This document shows positions 17,511-27,249 of a stretch of DNA of 64,000 bases, in pieces. Below the pieces are notes generated by a model. The model worked only from the letters and a program-made list of their open reading frames with translations, was not told the DNA's origin and did not search any database. The stretch covers positions 16,921 to 80,920 of the forward strand of contig JASJAN010000036.1 of the NCBI GenBank assembly GCA_030066985.1, given 5' to 3'. Made by a program: the position numbers and the translations under genes. Within the stretch, counting starts at the first letter, position 1, and each line of letters begins with the position of its first letter. The DNA comes from Desulfobacterales bacterium (GTDB lineage: Bacteria; Desulfobacterota; Desulfobacteria; Desulfobacterales; JAHEIW01).

Positions 17511-17957
17511 ATGGACTTTATCAAAATTAGAATTGCCGAAGATTTTGGTCATCTGGGTTCTAACCTTGAAAAAACAATCGAAGACATGTTTCGATCGATG
17601 AGTCCGGCCTTCACGTTAGCCGAACGAACCTGGAAACCTCCGATGGATATGAATGAAACGCCGGATGAAATTGTGATCGTTGCCGAAGTTGCTGGAATTG
17701 ATAAAGAGGATCTGGAAGTTGAAATCAGCAGTAAGGCTGTCAGGATTAAGGGGAACCGCGTTGCCCGACATTGCACCGATGACACCACCTATCGACTTGC
17801 CGAGATACAGTATGGTCGCTTTGAAAGAATACTCTATCTGCCGGCACCCATCGATCCAGAAGTCGTATCTGCCGGTTATACCAGCGGCCTGCTCGAGATC
17901 CGGTTGGCAAAAATGCCGATCGAAAAAACTCATAAGATCCCGATATCAGACGGATGA
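17511..17957 (+). CDS. Second Hsp20 family protein, diverged
   Basis: 148 residues. The ATG at 17511 is chosen over the in-frame GTG at 17508 because it sits 6 bp after AGGAG. The alpha-crystallin domain is present (PPMDMNETPDEIVIVAEVAGI; IDKEDLEVEIS), and the A-x-x-x-G-I/L-L motif is YTSGLLEIRL. The N-terminus is unlike that of the divergent sHsp, so they are not simple duplicates and may form hetero-oligomers. It precedes lon by 90 bp on the same strand, so the two may be co-expressed. Confidence 0.88.
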   Translation: MDFIKIRIAEDFGHLGSNLEKTIEDMFRSMSPAFTLAERTWKPPMDMNETPDEIVIVAEVAGIDKEDLEVEISSKAVRIKGNRVARHCTDDTTYRLAEIQYGRFERILYLPAPIDPEVVSAGYTSGLLEIRLAKMPIEKTHKIPISDG

Positions 17958-18047
17958 TATTCATCTGGTAGATGGCTTTTCAAATTTTTAAATACCAAGA
18001 TCCAAATTATTTTATAAAAACCCAGACACCCCCTTCTGGAGGAACTC

Positions 18048-20450
18048 ATGACGGATCAACCTGATCAAAAATCACCGGTCGAAATCGATTCCGAAAAAAT
18101 ACCCGAACTGCTTCCGATTCTGCCACTATTTGACGCAGCCCTGTTTCCGAAAATGGTATTACCATTGGTGGTGATGCAGGGTGAGTCGGTGCGGCTGATT
18201 GATGAGGCCATGGCGCAGAATCGGATTATCGGCCTGGTGGTATCCAAGAAGCCGGAAGAGGGAATAAAGCCCGAGCGCAATGATCTGGCGTCGATCGGCA
18301 CCAGCGCCCTTATCCTGAAAATGGCCAAGACCCAGGACAATCGAACCCAGCTTCTGGTACAGGGTCTTCACCGTTTCAGAATAAAATCCTGGGAAAACAG
18401 CAGACCCTATCTGCGAGCCCGGATCCAGGTGCTGGAAGAGAACGAGACCAAGGGGAAGGAAACCGAAGCACTGATGTCCAACCTTATCGGTCAGTTTGTT
18501 CGAATCGTTGAGCTTTCCCCAGGGTTACCACCTGAGATTGGCCAGATGGCCAAATCGATTCCTGAAGCCGGCACTCTGGCGGATATGGTGGCATCCACCA
18601 TCAATGCCACGCCGCAGGAAAAGCAAAAGGTTCTCGAAACTCAAAATGTAAAGGAGCGCCTCAAAGAAGTCACCCGTCTGGTGAATCATCAGCTCAGCGT
18701 TCTTGAACTGGGCAACAAAATTCAGAGCCAGGTCAAAGGTGACATGGATAAGAGTCAGAAGGAGTATTATCTCCGGCAACAGCTTAAGGCTATCAAAGAG
18801 GAGCTGGGCGAACAAGATGAGACCCAGGTCGAAATTGAAGAATATCGGGCTAAAATTGAAGAAAAGAATTTGCCCCCTGAAGCCCGCAAAGAAGCCGAGC
18901 GCGAACTGGATCGGCTGTCGAGAATGCATCCTTCTTCCGCTGAATATACCGTGGCATCCACCTATTTGGATTGGATTACCGCTTTGCCGTGGCACGAGAG
19001 CACCCCGGATAATGTTGATATCAAAAAAGCACAAAAGATATTGGATGAAGACCACTATGGGCTCGAAAAACCCAAACGGCGCATCATCGAATATTTGGCG
19101 GTGCGCAAGTTAAAGCCGGAGTCAAAAGGCCCGATTCTATGCTTCGCCGGCCCCCCAGGAACCGGTAAGACGTCACTGGGTCAATCGATTGCGCGGGCCC
19201 TGGGCCGCAAGTTTCATCGCATTTCTCTGGGCGGTGTCAGAGACGAGGCTGAAATTCGTGGGCACCGGCGGACTTATGTCGGCGCGCTGCCGGGCAGAAT
19301 TATACAGGGGTTACGAAGGGCCGAATCCAACAATCCGATCTTTATGCTCGATGAAATCGATAAAGTGGGCAGTGATTTTCGCGGCGATCCGTCTTCCGCG
19401 CTTCTGGAAGTACTGGACCCCGAACAAAACTTTTCTTTCACCGATCATTACCTGGACGTCCCCTTTGATCTTTCCAAGGTGATGTTCATTACAACTGCTA
19501 ATATTTTAGATACCATACCGCCGGCTTTGCGGGACCGTATGGAAGTATTGATGTTGCACGGGTACACTTTGGATGAAAAGCTCAAAATTGCCAAACGCTA
19601 TCTCATCCCGCGGCAGCGGGATGAACACGGCTTAAAATCCAAGCAGATAAAATTTAGCCAGGGCGCCCTCAAACAGATCATCACCGGCTATACGCGTGAA
19701 GCCGGATTGCGCAATCTAGAAAGGGAGATCGCCAATGTTTGCCGTGGTGTGGCCAGCAAGATAGCCACCGGAAAGGCCAAAGCGGTAACCATCAACCTAG
19801 ACGATATCCACGGTTACCTGGGGCCGATCCGATTTACCTCTGAAACCAAAACCAGAGTGTCGACACCGGGTGTGGTCACGGGCTTGGCCTGGACGCCCAC
19901 CGGTGGTGAGCTCTTATTCATTGAAGCCACTGCGATGAAAGGAAAAAAAGGATTGACCCTCACAGGTCAGCTGGGCGATGTCATGAAAGAATCGGCAACA
20001 GCAGCGCTGAGTTTTATCCGCTCCAACGCGAAACAATTGAATGTTGACGAAGATTTTTTTGACGCGCATGATTTACATATTCATGTGCCGGCCGGGGCGA
20101 TCCCCAAAGACGGCCCTTCGGCGGGTGTAACTATGTTGACGTCCCTGACCTCTCTGCTGACCGGCAAAACCATTCCCAAAGACCTGGCAATGACCGGTGA
20201 AATTACACTCAGGGGCCAGGTGCTGCCGGTTGGTGGTATCAAAGAAAAAGTTCTGGCCGCTCATCGGGCCGGTATCAAAGAAATTATCCTGCCGGAGTGG
20301 AATCAAAAGGACCTTGAGGATGTTCCTGCTAAAGTCAAAAAGGAAATTCGCTTTCATTTTGTTGATAAAATGAAAGACGTTCTGGAATTGGCTCTTTATC
20401 GTCCAAAGCGGCCAAAACGAAAAAGGCGACCTCAAAAGCGCAAACCCTAA
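18048..20450 (+). CDS. lon: ATP-dependent Lon protease
   Basis: 800 residues, the normal Lon length. LAN substrate-binding domain about 23-215, long coiled region, AAA+ module with Walker A GPPGTGKT (about 367-374) and Walker B FMLDEIDK. The S16 peptidase domain has the catalytic Ser in [11 protein letters not shown] (about 691) and the Lys in [10 protein letters not shown] (about 732). A GGAGG ribosome site precedes the ATG. The C-terminus is highly basic. Its position beside two sHsp genes gives a protein quality-control cluster. Confidence 0.97.
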   Translation: MTDQPDQKSPVEIDSEKIPELLPILPLFDAALFPKMVLPLVVMQGESVRLIDEAMAQNRIIGLVVSKKPEEGIKPERNDLASIGTSALILKMAKTQDNRTQLLVQGLHRFRIKSWENSRPYLRARIQVLEENETKGKETEALMSNLIGQFVRIVELSPGLPPEIGQMAKSIPEAGTLADMVASTINATPQEKQKVLETQNVKERLKEVTRLVNHQLSVLELGNKIQSQVKGDMDKSQKEYYLRQQLKAIKEELGEQDETQVEIEEYRAKIEEKNLPPEARKEAERELDRLSRMHPSSAEYTVASTYLDWITALPWHESTPDNVDIKKAQKILDEDHYGLEKPKRRIIEYLAVRKLKPESKGPILCFAGPPGTGKTSLGQSIARALGRKFHRISLGGVRDEAEIRGHRRTYVGALPGRIIQGLRRAESNNPIFMLDEIDKVGSDFRGDPSSALLEVLDPEQNFSFTDHYLDVPFDLSKVMFITTANILDTIPPALRDRMEVLMLHGYTLDEKLKIAKRYLIPRQRDEHGLKSKQIKFSQGALKQIITGYTREAGLRNLEREIANVCRGVASKIATGKAKAVTINLDDIHGYLGPIRFTSETKTRVSTPGVVTGLAWTPTGGELLFIEATAMKGKKGLTLTGQLGDVMKESATAALSFIRSNAKQLNVDEDFFDAHDLHIHVPAGAIPKDGPSAGVTMLTSLTSLLTGKTIPKDLAMTGEITLRGQVLPVGGIKEKVLAAHRAGIKEIILPEWNQKDLEDVPAKVKKEIRFHFVDKMKDVLELALYRPKRPKRKRRPQKRKP

Positions 20451-20539
20451 TACGAGACAATTATCATCCGGAAATCGTTCCTTCACCTGAAGCGTCATTG
20501 GAATTGGCGGTATCAACGATCCTGCCGGCTAAAGAATTA

Positions 20540-21322
20540 ATGGTTATGTATGGCATCCGACGTCTACGCATTCGTTTAAGTAGTTTAGGTTTCATTCTGG
20601 TTTGTGCCAGCTTTGTTTTCTGGTGTTTCGGCTGTGCGAGCGAGCCCCAGACCTCACAACCGCCACCGCCCAGCAAGCCCGGCCAACCCAAACCCTATAA
20701 AGTTCTTGGCAAGTGGTATCAGCCACTGCCCCATTCGGAAGGTTTCCGTCAAAGGGGATTGGCCTCCTGGTACGGGCGCGAATTTCACGGCAAAAAAACG
20801 TCCAACGGTGAGATCTATAATATGTATGCCATGACCGCGGCGCACAAAACCTTGCCGCTGGGCACTTATGTTCGGGTGCTGAACCTGGAAAACAATCGCA
20901 GCGTGGAGGTGCGCATCAACGATCGCGGACCTTTTGTGCGCGGCAGAATAATCGATCTATCCTATACGGCTGCTAAACAAATTGGTATCGTCGGCCCGGG
21001 TACCGCCAGAGTTGAAGTCGTTGCTCTGGGCAAACGAACAACAACTTCCGGCACTTCGGCGTCGACTTACAAAGCCGGCGATTACTCTACTGGCAATTTC
21101 ACTTTTCAGGTCGGTGCTTTCGTGAGTCGTGAAAATGCTGAGAAACAAAGGCGCCAACTGGCGCTCCGCTATAAAAACGCTCATATTGTGACATATGACC
21201 GCGGCGATCAGGTCTTTTATCGCGTGCGGGTCGGCCGGTTTACGACCCTGGAAGAAGCCATTGAGCAGGAAAAAATTCTGATACAAGACGGCTTCGTCGA
21301 TCCCATCCTGGTTGCTGAATAG
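20540..21322 (+). CDS. rlpA: RlpA-like septal ring lytic transglycosylase lipoprotein
   Basis: About 260 residues from the ATG at 20540 (the frame reaches 20498, but this start gives an Arg-rich n-region and a lipobox FGCAS). The double-psi beta-barrel domain begins at GLASWYGREFHGKKTSNGE and includes VRINDRGPFVRGRIIDLS with the catalytic Asp. The C-terminal SPOR domain (FTFQVGAFVSRENAE to the end) binds denuded septal peptidoglycan. It lies 89 bp after lon. Confidence 0.9.
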   Translation: MVMYGIRRLRIRLSSLGFILVCASFVFWCFGCASEPQTSQPPPPSKPGQPKPYKVLGKWYQPLPHSEGFRQRGLASWYGREFHGKKTSNGEIYNMYAMTAAHKTLPLGTYVRVLNLENNRSVEVRINDRGPFVRGRIIDLSYTAAKQIGIVGPGTARVEVVALGKRTTTSGTSASTYKAGDYSTGNFTFQVGAFVSRENAEKQRRQLALRYKNAHIVTYDRGDQVFYRVRVGRFTTLEEAIEQEKILIQDGFVDPILVAE

Positions 21323-21500
21323 ACAGGCGTAACAATCCGTAGCTCGACTCTGCGGTTATTTGTAATTTTTATCAACCAATCGGCTCTTTATCGTCTCTAC
21401 AGTGATTCGTACTAATTAATTAAAAAAAATCAATGGGCGATTGGCGTCCAGGCAGTTGCTCGTGATCACTGCTTAACACACAATTGGGGAGCTGACTATT

Positions 21501-22058
21501 TTGCTGAAGAAAGTGGTTTTTCTCGATCGAGATGGTACCATCAACCAGGACTCTGATGCCTACATCAAAAACTGGTCGGAATTTAAATTTGTGCCCCGCA
21601 GTTTAGAAGCACTGAGCGATTTGACCGCCGCCGGTTACACCATTATGGTGATTACTAACCAATCGGCGCTGCCGCGGCAACTCATTACCCTAACCGAACT
21701 TGAACACATTCATACGAAACTTAAAGCGGCTGCTGAACAAAAGGGCGGCAATATATGTGATATATTTTTCTGCCCCCATATGCCGCAAGATGGCTGCGAT
21801 TGTCGCAAACCGTCCCCTGGCCTAATCGTTCAGGCCCAATTAAAGTATCATATTGATCTGGCGGCGAGCATAATGGTTGGAGACAGTGCCCGGGACATCG
21901 AGTGTGCTCACAACGCAGGATGCGGGTGCTCGATTCTGGTGAAGACCGGTAACTATCAACAAGCCCAATCGGATCTGGCGGCTGCCAAATTGGGGGCCGA
22001 TTATGTGGCCGCGGATCTATATGATGCGGCCTCTTGGATTCTGGCTTCAGAACCGTAA
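21501..22058 (+). CDS. gmhB: D-glycero-beta-D-manno-heptose 1,7-bisphosphate 7-phosphatase
   Basis: 185 residues starting at TTG with a GGGGAG ribosome site. HAD motif I is FLDRDGTIN, motif II is ITNQSA, and motif IV is MVGDSARDIE. The zinc-binding loop reads CPHMPQDGCDCRKP, a GmhB hallmark. GmhB makes an intermediate of ADP-heptose, used for the LPS inner core, so a Gram-negative envelope is implied. The preceding 178 bp and following 254 bp contain no gene. Confidence 0.93.
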   Translation: MLKKVVFLDRDGTINQDSDAYIKNWSEFKFVPRSLEALSDLTAAGYTIMVITNQSALPRQLITLTELEHIHTKLKAAAEQKGGNICDIFFCPHMPQDGCDCRKPSPGLIVQAQLKYHIDLAASIMVGDSARDIECAHNAGCGCSILVKTGNYQQAQSDLAAAKLGADYVAADLYDAASWILASEP

Positions 22059-22185
22059 ACCACTTTGGTGTTTTCCTTTGCTGCAAGGCTTTAAGATCGC
22101 ACAGATTTGCCCTTGATTTACCTTGCAATTTCGTTGGTGCTAATCTATATAAACAAATTCGCACGCAGCTACCAGCGAAATCACC

Positions 22186-22210
22186 TTGAATATATGTTGT
22201 CTTTATTCAA
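22186..22210. promoter_or_regulatory. Inverted repeat TTGAATA-N11-TATTCAA upstream of nuoA
   Basis: Perfect 7-bp half sites with an 11-bp spacer, about 105 bp before the nuoA start, inside the 254-bp spacer that must hold the nuo promoter. It could be an operator; no known regulator motif is matched with confidence. No clear -35/-10 pair was found in this spacer. Confidence 0.25.
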
Positions 22211-22312
22211 TACTTTGCAGTTGCATTAGCAACAAGCATCCACTTTATCTTAACTCTCTTTTTGCATTAGATCTTTTTTGATACCGCAGATCAAAACGAC
22301 AGCGGTGACGCT

Positions 22313-22723
22313 ATGGAATCGATTATTGCATCCGGCGCATTATCTCCTTGGGAACCCAACGTTTTCAGCTTGGCGATCTATGTCGTGCTGATTCTCATTT
22401 TTGTTGCATCTCAGCTATTTATTGCGGTCTGGCTCGGGGAAAAGAAGAAAACAGCTGAAAAGTTGAGACCTTATGAAAGCGGTATCATTCCCACCGGGAG
22501 CGCCCGTCTGCAGTATCCGGTCCCTTTTTATTTGGTGGCTATTTTTTTTCTGATATTTGATGTCGAGGGTGCTTTTATTTTTGCCTGGGCCATCGCTCAT
22601 GGCAAACTCGGTTGGGCCGGCTGGCTGCAAATTTCATTTTTTATCGTCTTGTTGCTGCTGGGTTTATTATACGTTTGGCGAAAGGGGGGGCTCGATTGGG
22701 GTCCACTAACCCACAAGGATTAA
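22313..22723 (+). CDS. nuoA: NADH-quinone oxidoreductase subunit A
   Basis: 136 residues with three membrane helices. [21 protein letters not shown] and [19 protein letters not shown] are the classic NuoA signatures, including the conserved Glu and the FDVE loop on helix 2. Membrane subunit of complex I at the junction with the peripheral arm. It is the first gene of the nuo operon and overlaps the start of the fused nuoBCD gene by 28 bp. Confidence 0.97.
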   Translation: MESIIASGALSPWEPNVFSLAIYVVLILIFVASQLFIAVWLGEKKKTAEKLRPYESGIIPTGSARLQYPVPFYLVAIFFLIFDVEGAFIFAWAIAHGKLGWAGWLQISFFIVLLLLGLLYVWRKGGLDWGPLTHKD

Positions 22724-25083
22724 GCGACCGCTTGCTAAGCGGCACCGATGCCTTAATTAACTGGGCACGCAAATACAGCCTTTGGCCGATGTTTTTCGGG
22801 CTCTCATGCTGTTTTGTTGAAAAAGCAACCGCTTTGACAGCTCGTTACGACTTGGCCCGTTTCGGTGCCGAAGTGTTGCGCCCCTCTCCACGACAGGCCG
22901 ATCTGCTTGTTGTTTCTGGTACGGTTTTTAAAAAGATTGCCCCGGTTGTCTTGCGTTTGTACGAGCAAATGGCCGAACCCAAATGGGTGATTTCAATGGG
23001 CTCCTGCGCCAACTGCGGTGGTATGTATGACGTCTATAGTGTCGTGCAAGGCATCGATCAGATCCTTCCGGTAGATGTGTATATACCTGGCTGCCCGCCG
23101 CGGCCGGAGGCCGTTCTGCAAGGCATTGTGGAGCTACAGAAAAAAATCGAAACCGAAAGTCCCACCCGTCCCATATTCCATTTAAAAGGCGGAACCCAGG
23201 GAAGTGTTACACCCCTGCGGGTAGACGGCCAGACCAAATTGCGGGATCCTCGCGGACCCGGCATGCAGGGAACAGCTATCCGGGGCACATCGGTTGTGCC
23301 TCCTGATTTCTGGGGCAGCCGCTCGGATCTGATGTGGACACCGCCTGCACGGCAGATCGAACTCAATTCATCCGATCAAGAATTATCGCAAGCGCTGAGT
23401 GCCCGATTTGGTGATGCGCTGCAACCCGTAGCGCCCGCATCTGACATGCTCACATTGCAGGTCACCGAAAACCGACTTATCGATGTGCTGCAATACCTGA
23501 AGCATGAGGCCACACCCAGATATCAGCGCCTGGACGATTTGACAGCCATCGACGAATCCGCTCGCCGGCAGCCGGAGAATTTTCCGGACTACACCATGGT
23601 CTATCATCTGCTGTCCTACGATTCGGCCAGCCGCATACGGCTCAAAGTCCCTTTAAACAGTAAAACACCCAGCATCCAAAGCATTACCGACATCTGGCCT
23701 TCGGCCAACTGGTATGAACGCGAAGTGTTTGATCTGATGGGTGTTCATTTTGAGGGCCATCCCAATCTGCGCCGCATCATCATGCCGCCTGACTGGCAGG
23801 GGCATCCATTGCGCAAAAGCCACCCGGGCCGAGCGACCGAAATGGCGCCCTATACACGCGAAGATGCCGAGAAACTGCAGCCCTTAGACGGGGGCGTCTA
23901 TGCTAAAACCGGTGACGGTGAGCAGCCGTTGATCCTCAACATCGGCCCTCATCATGTCAGCACCCACGGGTTGTTGCGCTATATCGCTTCATTGAACGGA
24001 GAGGAAATTGCGGGGCTGGAATTGGAAATTGGCTATCACCATCGAGCTGTTGAAAAAATCGGTGAGCGTCAGACGTGGCACCAGTTCATCCCCTATCTGG
24101 CCCGGGTGGATTACCTGGCGGGTGCGGCCAATGATTTGCCCTATCTGCTGGCAGTAGAGAGCCTTGCGGACATCAAAGTGCCGCAGCGGGCCCAGGTGAT
24201 TCGGGTGATGCTCAGTGAGTTGTTCCGCCTGAGCAACCATCTGGTCTGGCTGGCCACCTATGCCCATGACGTGGGCGCCATGACACCGAATTTTTACACC
24301 TTTCGAGAGCGAGAGATGATTCTGGACATCGTGGAGCTGATTACCGGTGGTCGCTTGCACCCTTCTTGGTTTAGAATCGGTGGTGTGGCCGCAGACTTGC
24401 CCGAGGGCTGGAAAGCAGCGGTTGATCAGTTCGTCAACATATTCCCACAGCGTTTGACTGAATATGAAAATTTAATTCGCAAAAATCCGATCTTTAAAGC
24501 CCGCACCCAGGGAGTTGGCCGCATTTCCTTACAAGAAGCCATGGACTGGGGAGTGACGGGTCCTAACTTGCGCAGCTGTGGGTTGGATTGGGATTTGCGC
24601 AAAAAAATGCCCTATTCAGGATACGAAAACTTTGAGTTTGAGGTTCCTACCGCCACTGAAGGCGACTGTTATGCGCGTTACCTGGTGCGGATAGAGGAGA
24701 TGAGACAAAGTATCCAGATCATTGACCAGGCGGCCAATAACATGCCCTCTGGCCGTTACGTTACCGATGATTACCGCTATGCGATCCCCGGGCGAGAGGA
24801 TATGCTCAAAGATATCGAAAGCCTCATTCATCATTATATCAACGTCACCCGGGGCCCCAAAATTCCACGCGGCGAGGCCCACGCTGCCTGTGAAATTCCG
24901 CGCGGTGAACAGGGCTACTATGTCGTCAGTGACGGCCTGGGTTATGCTTATCGGGTGCGGATTCGCGGCCCTGGCTTTGCCAATGTTCAAGTGATGCCGT
25001 TGCTGGCGGTGGGGGAGAGCATTGCCGATTTAATCGCCATTATCGGCTCAGTTGATTATATTTTGCCGGATATTGATCGTTAA
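22696..25083 (+). CDS. nuoBCD: Fused NADH-quinone oxidoreductase subunit B/C/D
   Basis: About 795 residues. The frame is open from 22612, but TTG at 22696 after AAAGGGGGGG gives the natural NuoB start. NuoB part about 1-170 with the N2 cluster ligands [17 protein letters not shown] and PGCPPRPEA. NuoC part about 215-370 with [15 protein letters not shown] and [18 protein letters not shown]. NuoD part about 410-795 with [19 protein letters not shown] and [14 protein letters not shown]. All three are in one frame without a break, forming the quinone-site module as one chain. NuoCD fusions are common; the three-way fusion is less so. Confidence 0.95.
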   Translation: MGSTNPQGLSDRLLSGTDALINWARKYSLWPMFFGLSCCFVEKATALTARYDLARFGAEVLRPSPRQADLLVVSGTVFKKIAPVVLRLYEQMAEPKWVISMGSCANCGGMYDVYSVVQGIDQILPVDVYIPGCPPRPEAVLQGIVELQKKIETESPTRPIFHLKGGTQGSVTPLRVDGQTKLRDPRGPGMQGTAIRGTSVVPPDFWGSRSDLMWTPPARQIELNSSDQELSQALSARFGDALQPVAPASDMLTLQVTENRLIDVLQYLKHEATPRYQRLDDLTAIDESARRQPENFPDYTMVYHLLSYDSASRIRLKVPLNSKTPSIQSITDIWPSANWYEREVFDLMGVHFEGHPNLRRIIMPPDWQGHPLRKSHPGRATEMAPYTREDAEKLQPLDGGVYAKTGDGEQPLILNIGPHHVSTHGLLRYIASLNGEEIAGLELEIGYHHRAVEKIGERQTWHQFIPYLARVDYLAGAANDLPYLLAVESLADIKVPQRAQVIRVMLSELFRLSNHLVWLATYAHDVGAMTPNFYTFREREMILDIVELITGGRLHPSWFRIGGVAADLPEGWKAAVDQFVNIFPQRLTEYENLIRKNPIFKARTQGVGRISLQEAMDWGVTGPNLRSCGLDWDLRKKMPYSGYENFEFEVPTATEGDCYARYLVRIEEMRQSIQIIDQAANNMPSGRYVTDDYRYAIPGREDMLKDIESLIHHYINVTRGPKIPRGEAHAACEIPRGEQGYYVVSDGLGYAYRVRIRGPGFANVQVMPLLAVGESIADLIAIIGSVDYILPDIDR

Positions 25084-25096
25084 AGTTTTGATGTGT

Positions 25097-25230
25097 TCAG
25101 GTGTCGGGTGTCAGGTGTCAGTCTCTGGCCCGACGGGCCTAATTTTTGCCTTGAAATCTGAAGGCAACCAGCGTTCCAAGATAGATATTAGGTCTCGATG
25201 TGAAACACAGTGTCCTGACACCTGACACCT
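25097..25230. repeat. AGGTGTC 7-bp-word inverted repeat (L2) between nuoBCD and nuoE
   Basis: The left arm at 25097-25121 is a run of 7-bp words (TCAGGTG, TCGGGTG, TCAGGTG). The right arm at 25213-25230 is TCCTGACACCTGACACCT. The 90-bp interior holds the small palindrome GGCCCGACGGGCC and a TGCCTT/AAGGCA hairpin. It begins 13 bp after the nuoBCD stop. Confidence 0.8.
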
Positions 25231-25263
25231 TTCATAAACTAAGCTAATAGATAAAGACATCTT

Positions 25264-25743
25264 ATGCTGCCGGGTGACGTTAAAAAATCATTAGAAGAGA
25301 AGATCGCGCATGCCGATCACCCGCGGGAGCTGGTGGTTGATGCCATGCTGGCCCTTCAGGATCACTATGGCTATTTAAGCGATGAAGCCGTCGAACAGAC
25401 AGCGGCACTGCTGGGTATGTCTGCCCTCGAAGTGGAAGAGCTAGCGACATTTTATACCTTTATTTATCGTGAGCCGGTGGGCAAATACGTGATCCATGTT
25501 TGCGACAGTCTGATTTGCTGGATGGACGGATATGATTCCGTAAAGGATTATCTCTGTCAAAAACTGGATATCGATGTGGGCGGCACATCAGCTGACGGTT
25601 TGTTTACGCTTTTGCCGGTCTGTTGTATTGGATATTGTGATCGGGCGCCGGCCATGCTGATCAACCGCAAGGTTTATGGCCCTCTTACGACGGAAACAAT
25701 CGATAAGATCTTAGAAAAGCTTCGATCCGAAGCTGAAAAATAG
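25264..25743 (+). CDS. nuoE: NADH-quinone oxidoreductase subunit E
   Basis: 159 residues. Thioredoxin-like 2Fe-2S subunit: N-terminal helical part (DAMLALQDHYGYLSDEAVEQ), then the cluster ligands CDSLIC and LLPVCCIGYCDRAP (about 82-87 and 119-126). Part of the NADH dehydrogenase module with NuoF and NuoG. It lies between repeats L2 and H2. Confidence 0.95.
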   Translation: MLPGDVKKSLEEKIAHADHPRELVVDAMLALQDHYGYLSDEAVEQTAALLGMSALEVEELATFYTFIYREPVGKYVIHVCDSLICWMDGYDSVKDYLCQKLDIDVGGTSADGLFTLLPVCCIGYCDRAPAMLINRKVYGPLTTETIDKILEKLRSEAEK

Positions 25744-25749
25744 ATATTT

Positions 25750-25852
25750 TACCACGGAGAACAAAGAGCACACAGAGATTCATCTAGACACAAATTTTTT
25801 GGTAAATAGTATTTGAATTTTTCTCTGTGCTCTCTGTGAACTCTGTGGTGAA
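25750..25852. repeat. CACAGAG/ACGAAG-type inverted repeat (H2) between nuoE and nuoF
   Basis: The left arm begins ACCACGGAGAACAAAGAGCA and continues CACAGAG. The right arm is the complement, CTCTGTGCTCTCTGTGAACT, ending CTGTGGTG. Words recur with a 9-bp period. The interior is AT-rich. It starts 6 bp after the nuoE stop. Same family as H1. Confidence 0.78.
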
Positions 25853-25880
25853 TTCTTAAATTAAAAAATTTAGAGAATTT

Positions 25881-27164
25881 ATGGAAACGTATCCGCAGAT
25901 ACTTTTGGAAAACCGCAAGCCGGACCGCATCAACACGCTGGCAGAATACGAGCAAAACGGTGGCTATGAGGCCCTGAAAGAGACCCTCAAACAGCATAGT
26001 GAATCTGATACCATCCAAATGGTTGATGATTCCAATCTGTTGGGGCGGGGCGGTGCCGCCTTCCCAACGGGTTTTAAACTTAAAACAGTTGCCACAGATG
26101 CCCCCCTTCCAAGGTACATTGTCTGCAATGCGGATGAAATGGAGCCCGGAACATTCAAAGATCGCGTGTTGATCCATACCAACCCGCACATGATGATTGA
26201 GGGTATGATCATTGCCGGTTACAGCATCAAAGCCGAAAAAGGCATTATCTTTATCCGGCCCGAGTATGAAAGCGGGGCCAAAATTCTGGAACGAGAACTA
26301 AAACTGGCTGAAGAAGCGGGTTATCTGGGCACTAACATACTGGGCAGTGACTATTCCCTGGATATCGTTGTGCATCGCAGCGGCGGGCGCTATATCTGCG
26401 GGGAGGTTACCGCGCAATTGAATGCGCTGATGGGCAAACGACCAAATCCAATGCAGCCGCCCCCGTATCCGACCGAAAAAGGTCTGTGGGATCTGCCTAC
26501 CGTGCTGAGCAATGTCGAAACCTTTGCCTACATACCGCATATTATACGCCATGGACCGGATTGGTTTAAAGGTCTTGCCACCACCGATACCGGTGCAGGG
26601 ACCAAAATATTTTGTATCAGCGGCAAGGTCAACCGGCCGGGGGCATATGAACTGCCCATCGGCGTCCGGTTGAGTGAGATCATTGAAAAGATTGCCGGTG
26701 GTATGCCCGAGGGCTCTGAATTTAAGGCCTGCCTGCCGGGCGGCGCATCCACCGGCTTTTTGCCCAGGGAGCACTATGACATTGAGATGGATTTTGAATC
26801 TCTAAAAAAGGCAGGTAACCGCCTGGGTACCGGTGCCATTATGGTGTTTGACCAACACACGTGCCTAGTGGATGCCACCTTGAATTTGACCGATTTTTTC
26901 GCGCGCGAATCCTGCGGTTGGTGCACCCCTTGCCGGGAAGGTCTGCCCTACGTCCGGGATTTGCTCGCTCGAATAGAAAATGGTGATGGCGAACAAGATT
27001 ATATACCGATCTTGGAAGAGATGGGCAAACATTTGTGGAGCGCCTATTGCGCTTTTGCACCCGGAGCTGTAGCACCCTTGCAAAGCTTGTTGACCCATTT
27101 CCGGGAAGAAGTTGAGGCACATATTCATCAGAAGACATGTCCATTTAAGACTGCTTCTACTTAG
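25881..27164 (+). CDS. nuoF: NADH-quinone oxidoreductase subunit F
   Basis: 427 residues. The NADH/FMN site is at GRGGAAFPTGFKLK and CNADEMEPGTFKDR (about 55-100), with RPEYESGAKILERE after it. The N3 cluster motif is SCGWCTPCREG (about 348) plus the distal Cys in SAYCAFAPGA. This is the NADH-oxidising subunit; its presence with NuoE and NuoG means a complete NADH module, unlike the 11-subunit complexes of many anaerobes. Confidence 0.97.
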   Translation: METYPQILLENRKPDRINTLAEYEQNGGYEALKETLKQHSESDTIQMVDDSNLLGRGGAAFPTGFKLKTVATDAPLPRYIVCNADEMEPGTFKDRVLIHTNPHMMIEGMIIAGYSIKAEKGIIFIRPEYESGAKILERELKLAEEAGYLGTNILGSDYSLDIVVHRSGGRYICGEVTAQLNALMGKRPNPMQPPPYPTEKGLWDLPTVLSNVETFAYIPHIIRHGPDWFKGLATTDTGAGTKIFCISGKVNRPGAYELPIGVRLSEIIEKIAGGMPEGSEFKACLPGGASTGFLPREHYDIEMDFESLKKAGNRLGTGAIMVFDQHTCLVDATLNLTDFFARESCGWCTPCREGLPYVRDLLARIENGDGEQDYIPILEEMGKHLWSAYCAFAPGAVAPLQSLLTHFREEVEAHIHQKTCPFKTAST

Positions 27165-27218
27165 TATAAAAATTGTTATAAGCAGTTAAACAGTTAATAT
27201 TTGCTAATCTGAAACAAC

Positions 27219-27246
27219 GGACGACGGACGACGGACCACGGACATA
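27219..27246. repeat. GGACGAC 7-bp tandem array directly before nuoG
   Basis: Four consecutive 7-bp words, GGACGAC, GGACGAC, GGACCAC, GGACATA, ending 3 bp before the nuoG ATG and occupying the place where a ribosome site would be expected. No inverted partner arm was found in the 85-bp spacer. Confidence 0.75.
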
Positions 27247-27249
27247 CAG

